Shown one piece after another: positions 51,972 to 61,085 of a stretch of DNA of 64,000 nt; the first letter of the stretch is position 1; every line of letters starts with the position of its first letter. The notes beneath the pieces were generated by a model that saw only the letters and a program-made list of their open reading frames with translations, was not told where the DNA came from and made no database searches. The translations under genes were made by a program, and so were the position numbers. Origin of the DNA: Fodinibius sediminis (GTDB taxonomy: Bacteria; Bacteroidota; Rhodothermia; Balneolales; Balneolaceae); contig NZ_FXTH01000009.1 of the NCBI RefSeq assembly GCF_900182555.1, positions 62,001-126,000 on the forward strand, in the 5' to 3' direction.

Positions 51972-52604
51972 TTATTCTTCTTCCTTTCCTTCCTTTAGTT
52001 GACGCAGTCGATCTATCTGTTTATTAAAATAATCGCTCTTATTTTTTTTGATGCTTTTAAGCTGTTGATAAGAACGAATAGCTGTATCTATCTTTCCCTG
52101 TTTTTCATGAATCCTGGCCAACGTTTCTGATACGATATCATCCACCTCGCTGACAGCCGCCGTCCGTTCCCTCGACGGTTCGTCCCGGGAAGAGGAGTTG
52201 TCAGCTTTGATACGGTGGGTTTCCACACCGGAAAGTTTCTGTATGAGCGAATCCAGATCAAGTACCGGCCCGGGCCGGTCAAGTGTTTTGGAGGTGTTAC
52301 GTATGGAGGGGCCGGGATCGGGTGTCCATGCTTCAAAGGCATCCGGATGACTCAGATAATAATGCAGCTTACGGAAAAAGGAGCTGCCCGGGGCATAAAT
52401 ACGCGCTTTGAGCGCTTCCTTCACAGCTTTTTCGTGCATGTCCTGCAAGTGATAAAACCAGGCCAGCAGGAAATATCCAACAGCATCGGGCCCCCGTTTG
52501 TTCAGCTGTTTTTTTAACCGCTCAGTTGCCTTGACAGGATTCTGGTCAAATATTTCAACATAGGAAGAAAGTGATTTGGATATTTTGAACGGTAATTGAA
52601 GCAT
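51972..52604 (-). CDS. TPR-like helical protein
   Basis: This 210-residue protein has no signal peptide. Two repeat-like blocks are seen: ATERLKKQLNKRGPDAVGYFLLAWFYHLQDMHEKAVKE and ARIHEKQGKIDTAIRSYQQLKSIKK, each with TPR spacing. A Pro/Ser-rich linker (about 100-150) and a Lys/Glu-rich tail separate and follow them. It is in the same direction and 140 bases beyond lptE, so it is probably co-transcribed with the sigma54 activator and lptE. Confidence 0.65.
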   Translation of the reverse strand: MLQLPFKISKSLSSYVEIFDQNPVKATERLKKQLNKRGPDAVGYFLLAWFYHLQDMHEKAVKEALKARIYAPGSSFFRKLHYYLSHPDAFEAWTPDPGPSIRNTSKTLDRPGPVLDLDSLIQKLSGVETHRIKADNSSSRDEPSRERTAAVSEVDDIVSETLARIHEKQGKIDTAIRSYQQLKSIKKNKSDYFNKQIDRLRQLKEGKEEE

Positions 52605-52744
52605 CTATTCTATTTAAAAAGTTCCCGACCCAGCTGCTTGTTAATTATACAAATTGATGATGTTAGCAGTCAAATAATTAAATGACTAATTATTTCCCGG
52701 AAAGCGCTGGAAACCGATATATCTTACACCCCGGCATGCTGGCC

Positions 52745-53263
52745 TTACCACCCACTTACAGCGTCGTTAAACATATTGTCGGCCACCCGGCCCAGCGCCT
52801 CAGCTGCCGCATTGGTCTCCCCGTCAATGGGGTTTTCATTAATATCATAGGTCGCAGAGCCACTGAACGATTTGCTCCATTCCGACTGCTCCTCGCTGGT
52901 ATACTTGAAAGTAGCACTTATACCGATTGTTACCTCATTAAGACTGGTCTCGTCTTCGCCGGTAACGCTGAATGGACCGTTTCTATAGCTGGTTATTGAG
53001 CCTTCCAAAACAGCATCTGCTGAAGCTTCCGAGTTGGCCAGCTGCAAGCGGGTCTGGTTAATAAACCGCTCAACGAGTGCATCATTGAGTCGATCACTTA
53101 AGTTTCCTATTCCACTGGAGGACTGGTCGGCAAAGAAGGGGATGTAAACGGAATTCACATTTTCTGGTATGGAGGTACCGGTAAAACTATACCGGAAACA
53201 CCCCGTGGCCATCAGGCTTGCCAGCATTACAAGCACCAGGGCTGTTTTGTTCTTAAAGATCAT
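52745..53263 (-). CDS. lptE: LptE-like lipoprotein (LPS assembly)
   Basis: From ATG 53263 (MIFKNKTALVLVMLASLM) this 172-residue protein has lipobox ATGC and then CFRYSFTGTSIPENVNSVYIPFF, typical of LptE in Bacteroidota-like bacteria. The body has RLNDALVERFINQTRLQLAN and VLEGSITSYRNGPF, the LptE core. LptE plugs the LptD barrel that places LPS in the outer leaflet. Longer upstream frames overlap the sigma54 gene. The start overlaps that gene by 11 bases. Confidence 0.85.
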   Translation of the reverse strand: MIFKNKTALVLVMLASLMATGCFRYSFTGTSIPENVNSVYIPFFADQSSSGIGNLSDRLNDALVERFINQTRLQLANSEASADAVLEGSITSYRNGPFSVTGEDETSLNEVTIGISATFKYTSEEQSEWSKSFSGSATYDINENPIDGETNAAAEALGRVADNMFNDAVSGW

Positions 53264-54545
53264 ATTGATCGAGCTTTCGATATAGTGTTCGTTCACTAAT
53301 TCCAAGGGCTTCGGAGGCCTTGCGGCGATTGCCTTCGTATTTTTTTAGGGCCTGTTCGATAAGAAACTGTTCCGTCTTTTCAATAGAGGGTATCGAACCT
53401 GTATTGAAAAACTGCATAAGCTCTTCACCTGCCTGTTCCTTTTCCTCGGAAATATCAGCTTCTGCAAAAGATTGCACTCCAATATTTTCTTCTGTGGCTT
53501 CATCCATATCAATATCCAGGTCCGTCATAGTGCCGTGTTGTACTTCATCCTGAATATTCTGGGGAAGCGCCTTTAGATTCTTCTGAGAAAAAGTTGAGTA
53601 GAGGAAGGTGCCAAGCATTTTCTTAAGTTCGCCAATATCATTTCTCAGCTCCACCAGGGCCCGGTAGATCAGCTGCTGGTCACCATCACCGAAAGCGCCG
53701 TTGGTCGATTGTCCCTGGTGCTGGCTTGCCAGCATGGGCAGGTTATCGGCAGAACCGGTATGCTGGCGCCCCTTAAGGTATTTTTGAAGCTTCTCTGTAT
53801 CAATAAACTGAGACTTCTCCAGTACAACGAGCTGTTCAGCCACATTTCGCAGCTCCCGAACGTTGCCGGGCCAGCGGTAGGAGATGAGCAGTTCTTTGGC
53901 TTCATCGGAAAAGCCCTTGAAGACAGAGTCATATTTGGCAGAGAATTCGGTGACAAATTTCCTGAAGATGGGAATGATATCGTCGGGGCGTTCCCGGAGA
54001 GGAGGAAGCTTGACTTTAACCGTATCGAGGCGATAGTAGAGATCTTCACGAAATGATTCTTCCTGCACAAGCTGCCAGAGATCTTTGTTGGTGGCTGCAA
54101 TAACGCGGACATCCGTGGTACGTAATTTGCTGGATCCCACCCGGAAATATTCCCCGGATTCAAGAACGCGCAACAGCTTCACCTGCACATTCGCTGGCGT
54201 ATCCCCAATTTCATCCAGGAAAATGGTGCCCCTGTTAGCTTTCTCAAAATAGCCTTCCCGTGCTTCATGGGCCCCGGTAAAAGCCCCCTTCTCATGACCA
54301 AAGAGCTCGCTTTCAATAATGCCCTCGGGGATGGCACCACAATTGACAATCACCATATTTTCATGCTTGCGATGACTTATCTCGTGAATGGCCTTCGCTG
54401 TGATATCTTTACCAACCCCACTTTCGCCCTGCAACAGGATGGTGATATCCGTATCAGCCACCTGTATAACTTTGTCAATGACCTGCTTTAAGGCAGCCGA
54501 TTCACCAATGAGCCCAAATCGTTCCTGAAATGCTTCCCGATCCAT
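53253..54545 (-). CDS. Sigma54-dependent transcriptional activator without receiver domain
   Basis: This 430-residue enhancer-binding protein starts directly with the AAA+ core. Walker A is GESGVGKD (40-47), sigma54-contact GAFTGA (87-92), Walker B IFLDE (108-112), and arginine-rich DLYYRLDTVKVKLPPLRER. WPGNVRELRN follows. After a linker of about 110 acidic residues there is a Fis-type HTH, NRRKASEALGISERTLYRKL, at the C-terminus. There is no response-regulator or PAS domain, so activity is probably controlled by another protein or by expression. In many Bacteroidota-type genomes this gene lies next to lptE, as here, with the stop inside lptE. Confidence 0.9.
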   Translation of the reverse strand: MDREAFQERFGLIGESAALKQVIDKVIQVADTDITILLQGESGVGKDITAKAIHEISHRKHENMVIVNCGAIPEGIIESELFGHEKGAFTGAHEAREGYFEKANRGTIFLDEIGDTPANVQVKLLRVLESGEYFRVGSSKLRTTDVRVIAATNKDLWQLVQEESFREDLYYRLDTVKVKLPPLRERPDDIIPIFRKFVTEFSAKYDSVFKGFSDEAKELLISYRWPGNVRELRNVAEQLVVLEKSQFIDTEKLQKYLKGRQHTGSADNLPMLASQHQGQSTNGAFGDGDQQLIYRALVELRNDIGELKKMLGTFLYSTFSQKNLKALPQNIQDEVQHGTMTDLDIDMDEATEENIGVQSFAEADISEEKEQAGEELMQFFNTGSIPSIEKTEQFLIEQALKKYEGNRRKASEALGISERTLYRKLDQYDL

Positions 54546-54636
54546 ATGGAATACGCCTGTTTAAAACTTAAATGCCTAATTTCTCTATGCTCTAAAGGTA
54601 AGAATTACTGCTCTAGATACATAAATATATTCTACC

Positions 54637-54674
54637 GTTCAGGGAGCGATTTGAGTCCATAAGTATCCCTGAAC
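54637..54674. repeat. Inverted repeat in the 343-base gap before the activator gene
   Basis: GTTCAGGGA (54637-54645) and TCCCTGAAC (54666-54674) are exact complements with a 20-base loop. Apart from this and the terminator near 54830, the gap 54546-54888 holds no convincing gene. It lies 92-129 bases before the activator start, a place suitable for an operator or leader hairpin. Confidence 0.4.
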
Positions 54675-54829
54675 AGCACCTGTCCAGATGCTGTACTATG
54701 AGGGCATATGTCACGGAGGATCCATGATCAGGCCGTCGGATAAATCTTTCAATTTCGCCAATTGTTTCGCTGGCTGAGGAACCAACCCCGGTTCTTAAAT
54801 GCCATGGAAGAAGCGGGCCGATGTACACA

Positions 54830-54854
54830 AAAGCCTGCCACTACATCAGGCTTT
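54830..54854 (-). terminator. Terminator of miaB
   Basis: On the minus strand AAAGCCTG, a nine-base loop and CAGGCTTT form a perfect 8-bp stem, with one further T. It lies 34 bases after the miaB stop. Confidence 0.5.
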
Positions 54855-54888
54855 CAGACTTTTATTCCCGACACTAACAATACAAAAG

Positions 54889-56250
54889 TCAGGCTGTGAT
54901 CTTTTCTGCTTCAAACTCTGCAATACTGCTTTTTTTGATGGGATCCCCCATCAGGGTAGCCGATGTACAATCGGTGATAACAACTTCTACATATTCTCCC
55001 TTGGCATAGTCCTCGCGGTCGAATACCACCATTTTGTTGGTATCCGTACGTCCGCACAGTTGTTCATCGGAACGTTTACTGGGGCCTTCCACCAATACCA
55101 GGTGACGGCGACCGATCTCTTTTTTGTTGAGTTCCTCCTGGATATTCATCTGCTGTTCAATGATCTCAGAAAGGCGACGCTTTTTAACCTTTTCAGGTAC
55201 ATCGTCCTCATACTTGCGCTGGGCCAGCGTCCGCCCCCGTTCTGAGTAGGCGAACATGTAGGCCAGGTCATATTTTACCCTGGCCATCAGGGAGAGGGTA
55301 TCTTCGTGTTCCTCTTCTGTTTCCCCGCAAAAGCCGGTTATAATATCGGTCGACAAGGTAACACCCGGAATGATTTCACGCATCCTATCAACGAGATCCA
55401 GGTACTGCTGCCGTGTGTAAGGACGCCTCATGCGCTCAAGTACCTCATCATTGCCGGACTGCGCCGGAATATGGATGTAATTGCACAGATTGGGCTGCTC
55501 ACTGATGATCTTAAGAAGTTCTTCAGGGAAATCCTTGGGGTGTGGAGAAGAAAATCGAACACGCATTTCAGGATCCACCTGGCTCGCTTTATACATCAGG
55601 TCGGCAAAAGAGTGTTCCCCGTCATTGTACGAATTTACATTTTGTCCCAGCAGGGTAACCTCCCTGTATCCCTGATCACTGAGCCGCTCCAACTCATCGA
55701 GAATACTCTCCGCCGGGCGGCTTCGTTCTCTTCCACGGGTAAAGGGGACCACACAGAAAGCACACATATTGTCGCAGCCCCGCATGATGGTCACAAAGGC
55801 ACTGACTCCGTTGTCATTGGTACGCACTGGCTTCACATCTGCGTATGTTTCTTCCAGCGACAGCAGAACATTGACAGCTTTTCGCCCGTCGTCAACATCG
55901 GCAAGCAGCTTGGGTAAATCCCGGTATGCGTCGGGGCCCACCACGAGATCGACCAGTTTCTCTTTTTCCATGATCTTGTCGCGGATGCGTTCGGCCATAC
56001 ATCCCAGAACCCCCACGGTAAGGTCGCCCTCTTTTTCCTTTTTAAGGGCTTTAAACTCCTTGAGCCTGTTCCAGACTCGCTCTTCGGCATTTTCCCGAAT
56101 TGAACAGGTGTTGATGAATATGACTTCTGCCTGATTCGGTTCATTGACCGGCTGCATGCCATCTTCCATCAGTATGGAGTTGACGATCTCCGTATCGGAG
56201 ACATTCATTTGACAGCCGTATGTTTCGATATAAAAATTCCGTTGATCCAA
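54889..56250 (-). CDS. miaB: tRNA-2-methylthio-N6-dimethylallyladenosine synthase
   Basis: This 453-residue radical SAM methylthiotransferase modifies A37 of tRNA reading UNN codons. The N-terminal cluster Cys are at 13, 49 and 84 (YGCQ, INTCS, GCMAER). The radical SAM triad Cys159, Cys163 and Cys166 lies in [21 protein letters not shown] domain ends the protein. The start is TTG at 56250 ([10 protein letters not shown]), with no in-frame ATG before it. The size is standard. Confidence 0.95.
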   Translation of the reverse strand: MDQRNFYIETYGCQMNVSDTEIVNSILMEDGMQPVNEPNQAEVIFINTCSIRENAEERVWNRLKEFKALKKEKEGDLTVGVLGCMAERIRDKIMEKEKLVDLVVGPDAYRDLPKLLADVDDGRKAVNVLLSLEETYADVKPVRTNDNGVSAFVTIMRGCDNMCAFCVVPFTRGRERSRPAESILDELERLSDQGYREVTLLGQNVNSYNDGEHSFADLMYKASQVDPEMRVRFSSPHPKDFPEELLKIISEQPNLCNYIHIPAQSGNDEVLERMRRPYTRQQYLDLVDRMREIIPGVTLSTDIITGFCGETEEEHEDTLSLMARVKYDLAYMFAYSERGRTLAQRKYEDDVPEKVKKRRLSEIIEQQMNIQEELNKKEIGRRHLVLVEGPSKRSDEQLCGRTDTNKMVVFDREDYAKGEYVEVVITDCTSATLMGDPIKKSSIAEFEAEKITA

Positions 56251-56356
56251 GAGAATAGAGTTTTGCTTACTGGTTGTGAAAGAGCATGAAATATAAGAAG
56301 AGATTCGCTCTTTATGAAAGGCAATAAGAAAGCTGGCCAGTCGGGAAATGTCCTCT

Positions 56357-56728
56357 CTATAATTTTCTCTCCAGATAGTCCTTCAGCACCACAGCATTAT
56401 TATGATCCCGATCCCTGGCTGCAAAAACAAGGGTTGCCTTGCAGTGCTCCCGGATGGTGGAAAGCAGTTCCTGCACCGCCTCCTGCTTCTCATGGAGTTC
56501 TCCGCGATACCGACGGCTGAACTCTTCAAATTTTTCCGGATCGTGGTCAAACCATCTTCTCAGTTTATCCGATGGGGCCAGCTCTTTATTCCAGGCATCG
56601 AGCTGAAGCTCCTGTTTGCTAACGCCCCTCGGCCAAAGCCGATCTACAAGCACCCGCCAGCCGTCTTTTTCTTTTTCTACATCCTCATAGGCGCGTTTGA
56701 TTTGAATGGTTGGTTGTTTACTCATCAT
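56357..56728 (-). CDS. DUF488 family protein
   Basis: This 123-residue protein has [13 protein letters not shown] (26-38), then [18 protein letters not shown] and the C-terminal [20 protein letters not shown]. These are the conserved parts of the YeaO-like DUF488 domain, which includes a conserved Arg and His-Asn pair. The function of the domain is unknown. A second ATG is one codon downstream. It is divergent from the dehydrogenase gene. Confidence 0.85.
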   Translation of the reverse strand: MMSKQPTIQIKRAYEDVEKEKDGWRVLVDRLWPRGVSKQELQLDAWNKELAPSDKLRRWFDHDPEKFEEFSRRYRGELHEKQEAVQELLSTIREHCKATLVFAARDRDHNNAVVLKDYLERKL

Positions 56729-56895
56729 CTGAAGCTTCCAATAGGATAAAAGGTTCGGGGAATCTATTTAATATGTAGAAAATTAACAGGCAAATAATAT
56801 AAGGGCGGAAGTTGTCCCATAAAATCTTTTAATTTTGCTGCTGTTTACGGAACTTTGAGCCGATAATATGTTTTTTAATCGAAACCATACGCCAT

Positions 56896-57906
56896 ATGTT
56901 GAGAATACCATTTGAGGAAATCAAACAAACGCTGGTCACGATACTGGAGAAGTATGATTTTTCTCCTGCAAAAACCAAAATTATAGCTGAGACTCACACA
57001 CAGTCCAGCTGCGATGGGGTGTACTCTCATGGACTTAACCGTTTTCCCCTTTTCATTGAATATGTCGAAAAAGGACTGATTGATATTACCGCAGAACCTG
57101 AAAAAGTGGCCTCTTTTGGGACTATGGAACGGTGGGATGGCCGAATGGGGCCGGGAGTAACCAACGCTCACCACTGTATGGAACGGGCCCTCGAACTGGC
57201 AAAAGATCATACCCTGGGTGCAGTGGCCCTTCGCAATACCAACCACTGGATGCGCGGGGGAACCTACGGATGGAAAGCAGTGAACAAGGGGATGATTGCC
57301 ATCTGTTTTACCAATACAACACCCAATATGCCCCCGTGGGGCGGAAAGGAAAGTCGTATAGGCAATAATCCCTTTATTATTGCCATCCCCCGGAGCAGGG
57401 GACATGTGGTACTGGATATGTCCATGTCACAGTTTTCATTCGGGAAAATTCACAATTACAAGCTCAATAACGAACAGCTTCCTTTTCCGGGCGGATGGGA
57501 TGAACAGGGTAATCTGACCCGCGACCCGAAAAAAATTCTTGCCAGGGAGCGTGGGCTGCCCATCGGCTACTGGAAGGGATCGGCGTTGTCGATGGTATTG
57601 GATATGCTGGCGGCCCTGCTGTCTGACGGGAAATCGACCAGGGAAATAGGCAGCAAAGAATATGAGACCGGCATTTCACAGGTCTTCCTTTGCATCGACC
57701 CCGCCAAATTTTCGGATGGAAACCTCAAAGATCAGCTGCTGGATAATATTATTGATTATGTACACGATGTGCCTCCCATGAACAAGGGAGATCACACCTA
57801 TTATCCCGGCGAGCGAACCCTGGCAACCCGAAAAGAGCAGCTGAAAAACGGCATAAGGGTCAGCGAGGAAATATGGGAAACCATCAACCAGCTAAAAGAT
57901 CAGTGA
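56896..57906 (+). CDS. YiaK-like Ldh family oxidoreductase (3-dehydro-L-gulonate 2-dehydrogenase type)
   Basis: This 336-residue NAD(P)H-dependent malate/L-lactate-type dehydrogenase closely follows the pattern of YiaK/DlgD. Visible blocks are DGVYSHGLNRFPLFIEYVEKG, GAVALRNTNHWMRGGTYGW, NMPPWGGKESRIGNNPF and GYWKGSALSMVLDMLAALLSDG. The catalytic His in NTNHW and YSHG are present. In enteric bacteria YiaK reduces 2,3-diketo-L-gulonate in ascorbate catabolism. No other gulonate or ascorbate gene is nearby, so the pathway is open. It overlaps the pyrE 3' end by 7 bases, convergently. Confidence 0.85.
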   Translation: MLRIPFEEIKQTLVTILEKYDFSPAKTKIIAETHTQSSCDGVYSHGLNRFPLFIEYVEKGLIDITAEPEKVASFGTMERWDGRMGPGVTNAHHCMERALELAKDHTLGAVALRNTNHWMRGGTYGWKAVNKGMIAICFTNTTPNMPPWGGKESRIGNNPFIIAIPRSRGHVVLDMSMSQFSFGKIHNYKLNNEQLPFPGGWDEQGNLTRDPKKILARERGLPIGYWKGSALSMVLDMLAALLSDGKSTREIGSKEYETGISQVFLCIDPAKFSDGNLKDQLLDNIIDYVHDVPPMNKGDHTYYPGERTLATRKEQLKNGIRVSEEIWETINQLKDQ

Positions 57907-58541
57907 GGCCACTTTTCAGGATTTTCTCTCCATTTACCAAGGGTCTGCAAATCTTCCTCGTCTACAAAGCCGTTCTCACTGGCCACCTTGATCAGGGTGG
58001 CATAGTCCGTCAGGGTATGGACGGGAATATCCGAATCCTCGAATCGTTTCAGGGCCTTGTCAAAACCATAGGTGAAGATGCTCAGCACTGCCCAAACATC
58101 TGCGCCAATAAATGTAAGGGCTTCAACCACTGAAATGGCAGAACCGCCGGTTGAAATGAGATCTTCGATAATAATCGTTGACTCACCCTTTTGGATGCCG
58201 CCTTCAATCTGGTTGCCCAGACCATATGATTTGGCCTTCGATCGAACATAGGACATGGGTTTGTTGATATTCTCCGCAACCCATGCGGCGTGTGGAATAC
58301 CTGCTGTGGCCGTTCCCGTAATTACATCCACATCAGCATACTCGCTATTGATAAACTCAACAAAATTTTTGGCAATTTTTTTCCTGATTTCCGGATACCG
58401 CATTGTCAGGCGGTTATCGCAGTAGATAGGGGAATTCCAGCCGGAGGACCATGTAAACGGATCGTTGGGTCGCAGTATCACGGCATTGATATTAAGCAGG
58501 TCAAGCGCAAGTTCTTCAGCAAAAGATGAATCGATAATCAT
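57900..58541 (-). CDS. pyrE: Orotate phosphoribosyltransferase
   Basis: This 213-residue PRTase joins orotate to PRPP. The PRPP loop STIIIEDLISTGGSAI and the flexible region YVRSKAKSYGLGNQIEGG with the catalytic Lys are seen. The N-terminal FTWSSGWNSPIYCDNRLTM matches PyrE. The size is normal. It follows pgpA by 75 bases and may be part of a pgsA-pgpA-pyrE transcript. Confidence 0.95.
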   Translation of the reverse strand: MIIDSSFAEELALDLLNINAVILRPNDPFTWSSGWNSPIYCDNRLTMRYPEIRKKIAKNFVEFINSEYADVDVITGTATAGIPHAAWVAENINKPMSYVRSKAKSYGLGNQIEGGIQKGESTIIIEDLISTGGSAISVVEALTFIGADVWAVLSIFTYGFDKALKRFEDSDIPVHTLTDYATLIKVASENGFVDEEDLQTLGKWRENPEKWPH

Positions 58542-58616
58542 ATAAAAAAGGGTTTATCTACAGGCTGTACAGCATTGAAGCTGCCAGTCATCACTCGTAA
58601 TGTTGTTAAGTTGCTA

Positions 58617-59084
58617 TCAAATGATAAATAATATAACGCTTAAGCATAAAAAGGCATAAAATCCGGCCAGCAGGTCATCAACCAGGATACCGAGTCCGCC
58701 TGGAAGTTTTTGCAGCTCGTCTACGCCCAGGGGTTTCTTAATGTCAAAGAATCGAAATATAATGAATCCAGCTACTAAAAGCAGAATATCATGGGAGGGA
58801 GTCCCGAAAAAGGGGATGGCAATAAATGCCATGCCCTGTCCTGCAAATTCATCCATGACCAGGGGCGAGGGATCACCGCCCCATACTCGTTCGCACTCCT
58901 CCGATACCCAGACGGTGATGAAGGAGCAGAGCAGAGTAAAGAGGGCAATGCCGTACCAGGGAGCATAAACACCAATAAAATAAATCGGGAAAAGAGCAAA
59001 AAAACTGCCCCAGGTACCGGGCGCATTGGGTAAAAAACCAGCGTAAAAAAAACTACCTAAAATCGGTTTAATTTTTTGCATCAT
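58617..59084 (-). CDS. pgpA: Phosphatidylglycerophosphatase A
   Basis: PgpA dephosphorylates phosphatidylglycerophosphate to phosphatidylglycerol. From ATG 59084 the protein is 155 residues, with four hydrophobic helices. The motifs GSFFYAGFLPNAPGTWGS (near the start), VMDEFAGQGMAF, RFFDIKKPLGVDELQKLPGG and GILVDDLLAGF match the family. A longer frame to 59150 would add residues inside pgsA. The start overlaps pgsA by 17 bases, which fits the pathway. Confidence 0.92.
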   Translation of the reverse strand: MMQKIKPILGSFFYAGFLPNAPGTWGSFFALFPIYFIGVYAPWYGIALFTLLCSFITVWVSEECERVWGGDPSPLVMDEFAGQGMAFIAIPFFGTPSHDILLLVAGFIIFRFFDIKKPLGVDELQKLPGGLGILVDDLLAGFYAFLCLSVILFII

Positions 59085-59664
59085 ACTGTGTAGTAAAAAT
59101 ATTTTTATTGACGTAAATGTATTCAATTCCGGAATATAATGTAAGAGCAACGATAAGCATCATCAGCCATCCGAGAATGCCCGATTGCAGCAATTGCAAG
59201 CAATAACGGCTGAGCCAGACATCCGCTGAAACGAAAACACCGACAAGGAGCACAAGATAAAGAAAAATCATCTGGCTCATAGTTTTAATTTTAGCGGTCC
59301 ACCGTGTTTTCATGGTAATGTTCCGCCAGTCTGCAGCAATGCGCATGCTCGTGATTGTGACATCCCGTAATACAATGACTCCTATAGCCCACCACGGAAA
59401 TTGTGTGGCATCAATAAAGGGTAAACAGATAAAACCTGCAAAAGTTAAAAATTTATCAGCCAGGGGGTCAAGGAAAACGCCGTAGGGGGTCTGGGCTTCA
59501 TACAGGCGTGCCAGGTAGCCGTCAAAAAAATCGGTTACCACAGCAACAGCGAAGATACCTACGCTGAGTGCACGCCAGACGACTTCATCCTGTACGTATA
59601 AAATTAAGAATATGGGTGCCAGAATAATACGTATGGTACTTAGTATATTTGGAAGTAGATGCAC
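59068..59664 (-). CDS. pgsA: CDP-diacylglycerol--glycerol-3-phosphate 3-phosphatidyltransferase
   Basis: This membrane CDP-alcohol phosphatidyltransferase makes phosphatidylglycerophosphate. The signature DGYLARLYEAQTPYGVFLDPLADK (D-G-x2-A-R-x8-G-x3-D-x3-D) is complete and lies after the second helix. GTG at 59664 gives 198 residues starting MHLLPNILSTIRIILAP, as in homologues. An ATG at 59700 would add 12 unusual residues. pgpA follows with overlap. Confidence 0.92.
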   Translation of the reverse strand: MHLLPNILSTIRIILAPIFLILYVQDEVVWRALSVGIFAVAVVTDFFDGYLARLYEAQTPYGVFLDPLADKFLTFAGFICLPFIDATQFPWWAIGVIVLRDVTITSMRIAADWRNITMKTRWTAKIKTMSQMIFLYLVLLVGVFVSADVWLSRYCLQLLQSGILGWLMMLIVALTLYSGIEYIYVNKNIFTTQYDAKN

Positions 59665-59792
59665 GTATTTACAGATGCAGTCGTCAGTGGCCATTCCCAT
59701 TCAAAGCTGAAAATATAAAGTGCTTCGAAAAGCTGCCAAAGATTGATATTTTGGGATTCAATTTTATCTAAAATAAGAATTAGAATAACAGT

Positions 59793-61085
59793 ATGCAGTG
59801 TCGGATTATAAGTATAGGCGATGAGTTGCTTCTCGGCGATACCGTCAATACCAATGCCAGCTGGATGGCACAGGCTCTTACGGAAGCCGGTATCGACGTC
59901 GAGCGTATCGACACCATCAAGGACGATTTGGTGGTTATTAAAGATGTTCTCGAAGAAGCGCTTTCCTCTGTGGATGCTGTTATTACTACGGGAGGACTGG
60001 GGCCAACACACGATGATATGACGAAGAGGGCGGTGACTGAGCTGTGGAATTCCGAACTTGTTGTGCATGAACCGACCCTCTCATTTATCAGGGAAAAATT
60101 CAAAAAGCGGAACATCCCTTTTAGCAAATCCAACTATCACCAGGCGGAGGTGCCCGCCGACTGCGAGGTGCTGTTCAACAAAGAGGGCACGGCCCCCGGC
60201 ATGTGGTTCGAGCGGGATGGACATCGCCTGGCCGTCCTGCCGGGTGTTCCATCGGAAATGAAGCATCTCATGCGGGAATACATCTTACCGAAGCTCACAG
60301 AGCGGCAACAGGGGACAGAGGTACGAAGAACGCATTACCTGCTAACCTCCGGAATTGGGGAAAGTACGCTCAGTGATGAGGTCATAGGATCCCTGGAAAA
60401 TTTCTTGACGCCCAGTGCGAATATAAGTGTTGCTTATTTGCCCAGCCCCTCCGGAACTCGCATACGCATACGCGGGCACGCTGCTTCGGAAGCTGAACTG
60501 GATGAACGCCTGAAGCCGGTTGTAGCATATATTCGTGACAGGGCGAAATCGTATCTCGCAGGTGAAGGAAAAGAATTACAGCTGGCAGAGGTGGTGGGAA
60601 AACTATTGTATGAACAGGGGCTGACGGTATCCACCGCCGAAAGCTGCACGGGCGGAGCCCTGTCTAATCAACTAACAGACATCGCAGGAAGCAGCCGGTA
60701 CGTAAGAGGAGGGATTGTCGCCTACGCCAACGATGTTAAAATAACGGAACTGGACGTCGCTGCAGATGATATAAAAGATGCCGGTGCGGTCAGCAAGACG
60801 GTTGCCTTACAGATGGCCCGCGGGGTAGCGCGGAAGATGGATACTGACATCGGTCTCTCCACAACCGGAATAGCCGGCCCCGGCGGGGGAACAAATGGAA
60901 AGCCGGTAGGTATGGTTTGGATAGGTTTCTGGAGCCGGAAACAGCATTTTGCCCTGCGGGCCCAGTTTACGAAAGATCGTCTGGCAAATAAAGAACGTAC
61001 GACAGCCGTTGCCCTTGAAATGGTGCGCCGCGTATTGCTGGATATTCCAGAAATGCCCTACGGACTTAAAAAACAGCTGGCTTGA
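59793..61085 (+). CDS. cinA: CinA family protein (nicotinamide-nucleotide amidase / competence-damage inducible)
   Basis: This 430-residue protein has an N-terminal MoCF-like domain (GDELLLGDTVNTNASWMAQ, GGLGPTHDDMTKRAV) and a C-terminal PncC-type amidase domain (STAESCTGGALSNQLTDIAG, GIAGPGGG). Bacterial CinA hydrolyses ADP-ribose and deamidates NMN in NAD recycling. The length is typical. It is divergent from pgsA (92 bases), and its stop overlaps the next gene by TTGA. Confidence 0.93.
   Translation: MQCRIISIGDELLLGDTVNTNASWMAQALTEAGIDVERIDTIKDDLVVIKDVLEEALSSVDAVITTGGLGPTHDDMTKRAVTELWNSELVVHEPTLSFIREKFKKRNIPFSKSNYHQAEVPADCEVLFNKEGTAPGMWFERDGHRLAVLPGVPSEMKHLMREYILPKLTERQQGTEVRRTHYLLTSGIGESTLSDEVIGSLENFLTPSANISVAYLPSPSGTRIRIRGHAASEAELDERLKPVVAYIRDRAKSYLAGEGKELQLAEVVGKLLYEQGLTVSTAESCTGGALSNQLTDIAGSSRYVRGGIVAYANDVKITELDVAADDIKDAGAVSKTVALQMARGVARKMDTDIGLSTTGIAGPGGGTNGKPVGMVWIGFWSRKQHFALRAQFTKDRLANKERTTAVALEMVRRVLLDIPEMPYGLKKQLA

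Noticed and set aside
54613-54828. Small gene on the minus strand between miaB and the sigma54 activator
   Set aside because: No recognisable domain, and the frame crosses an inverted repeat; more likely non-coding.
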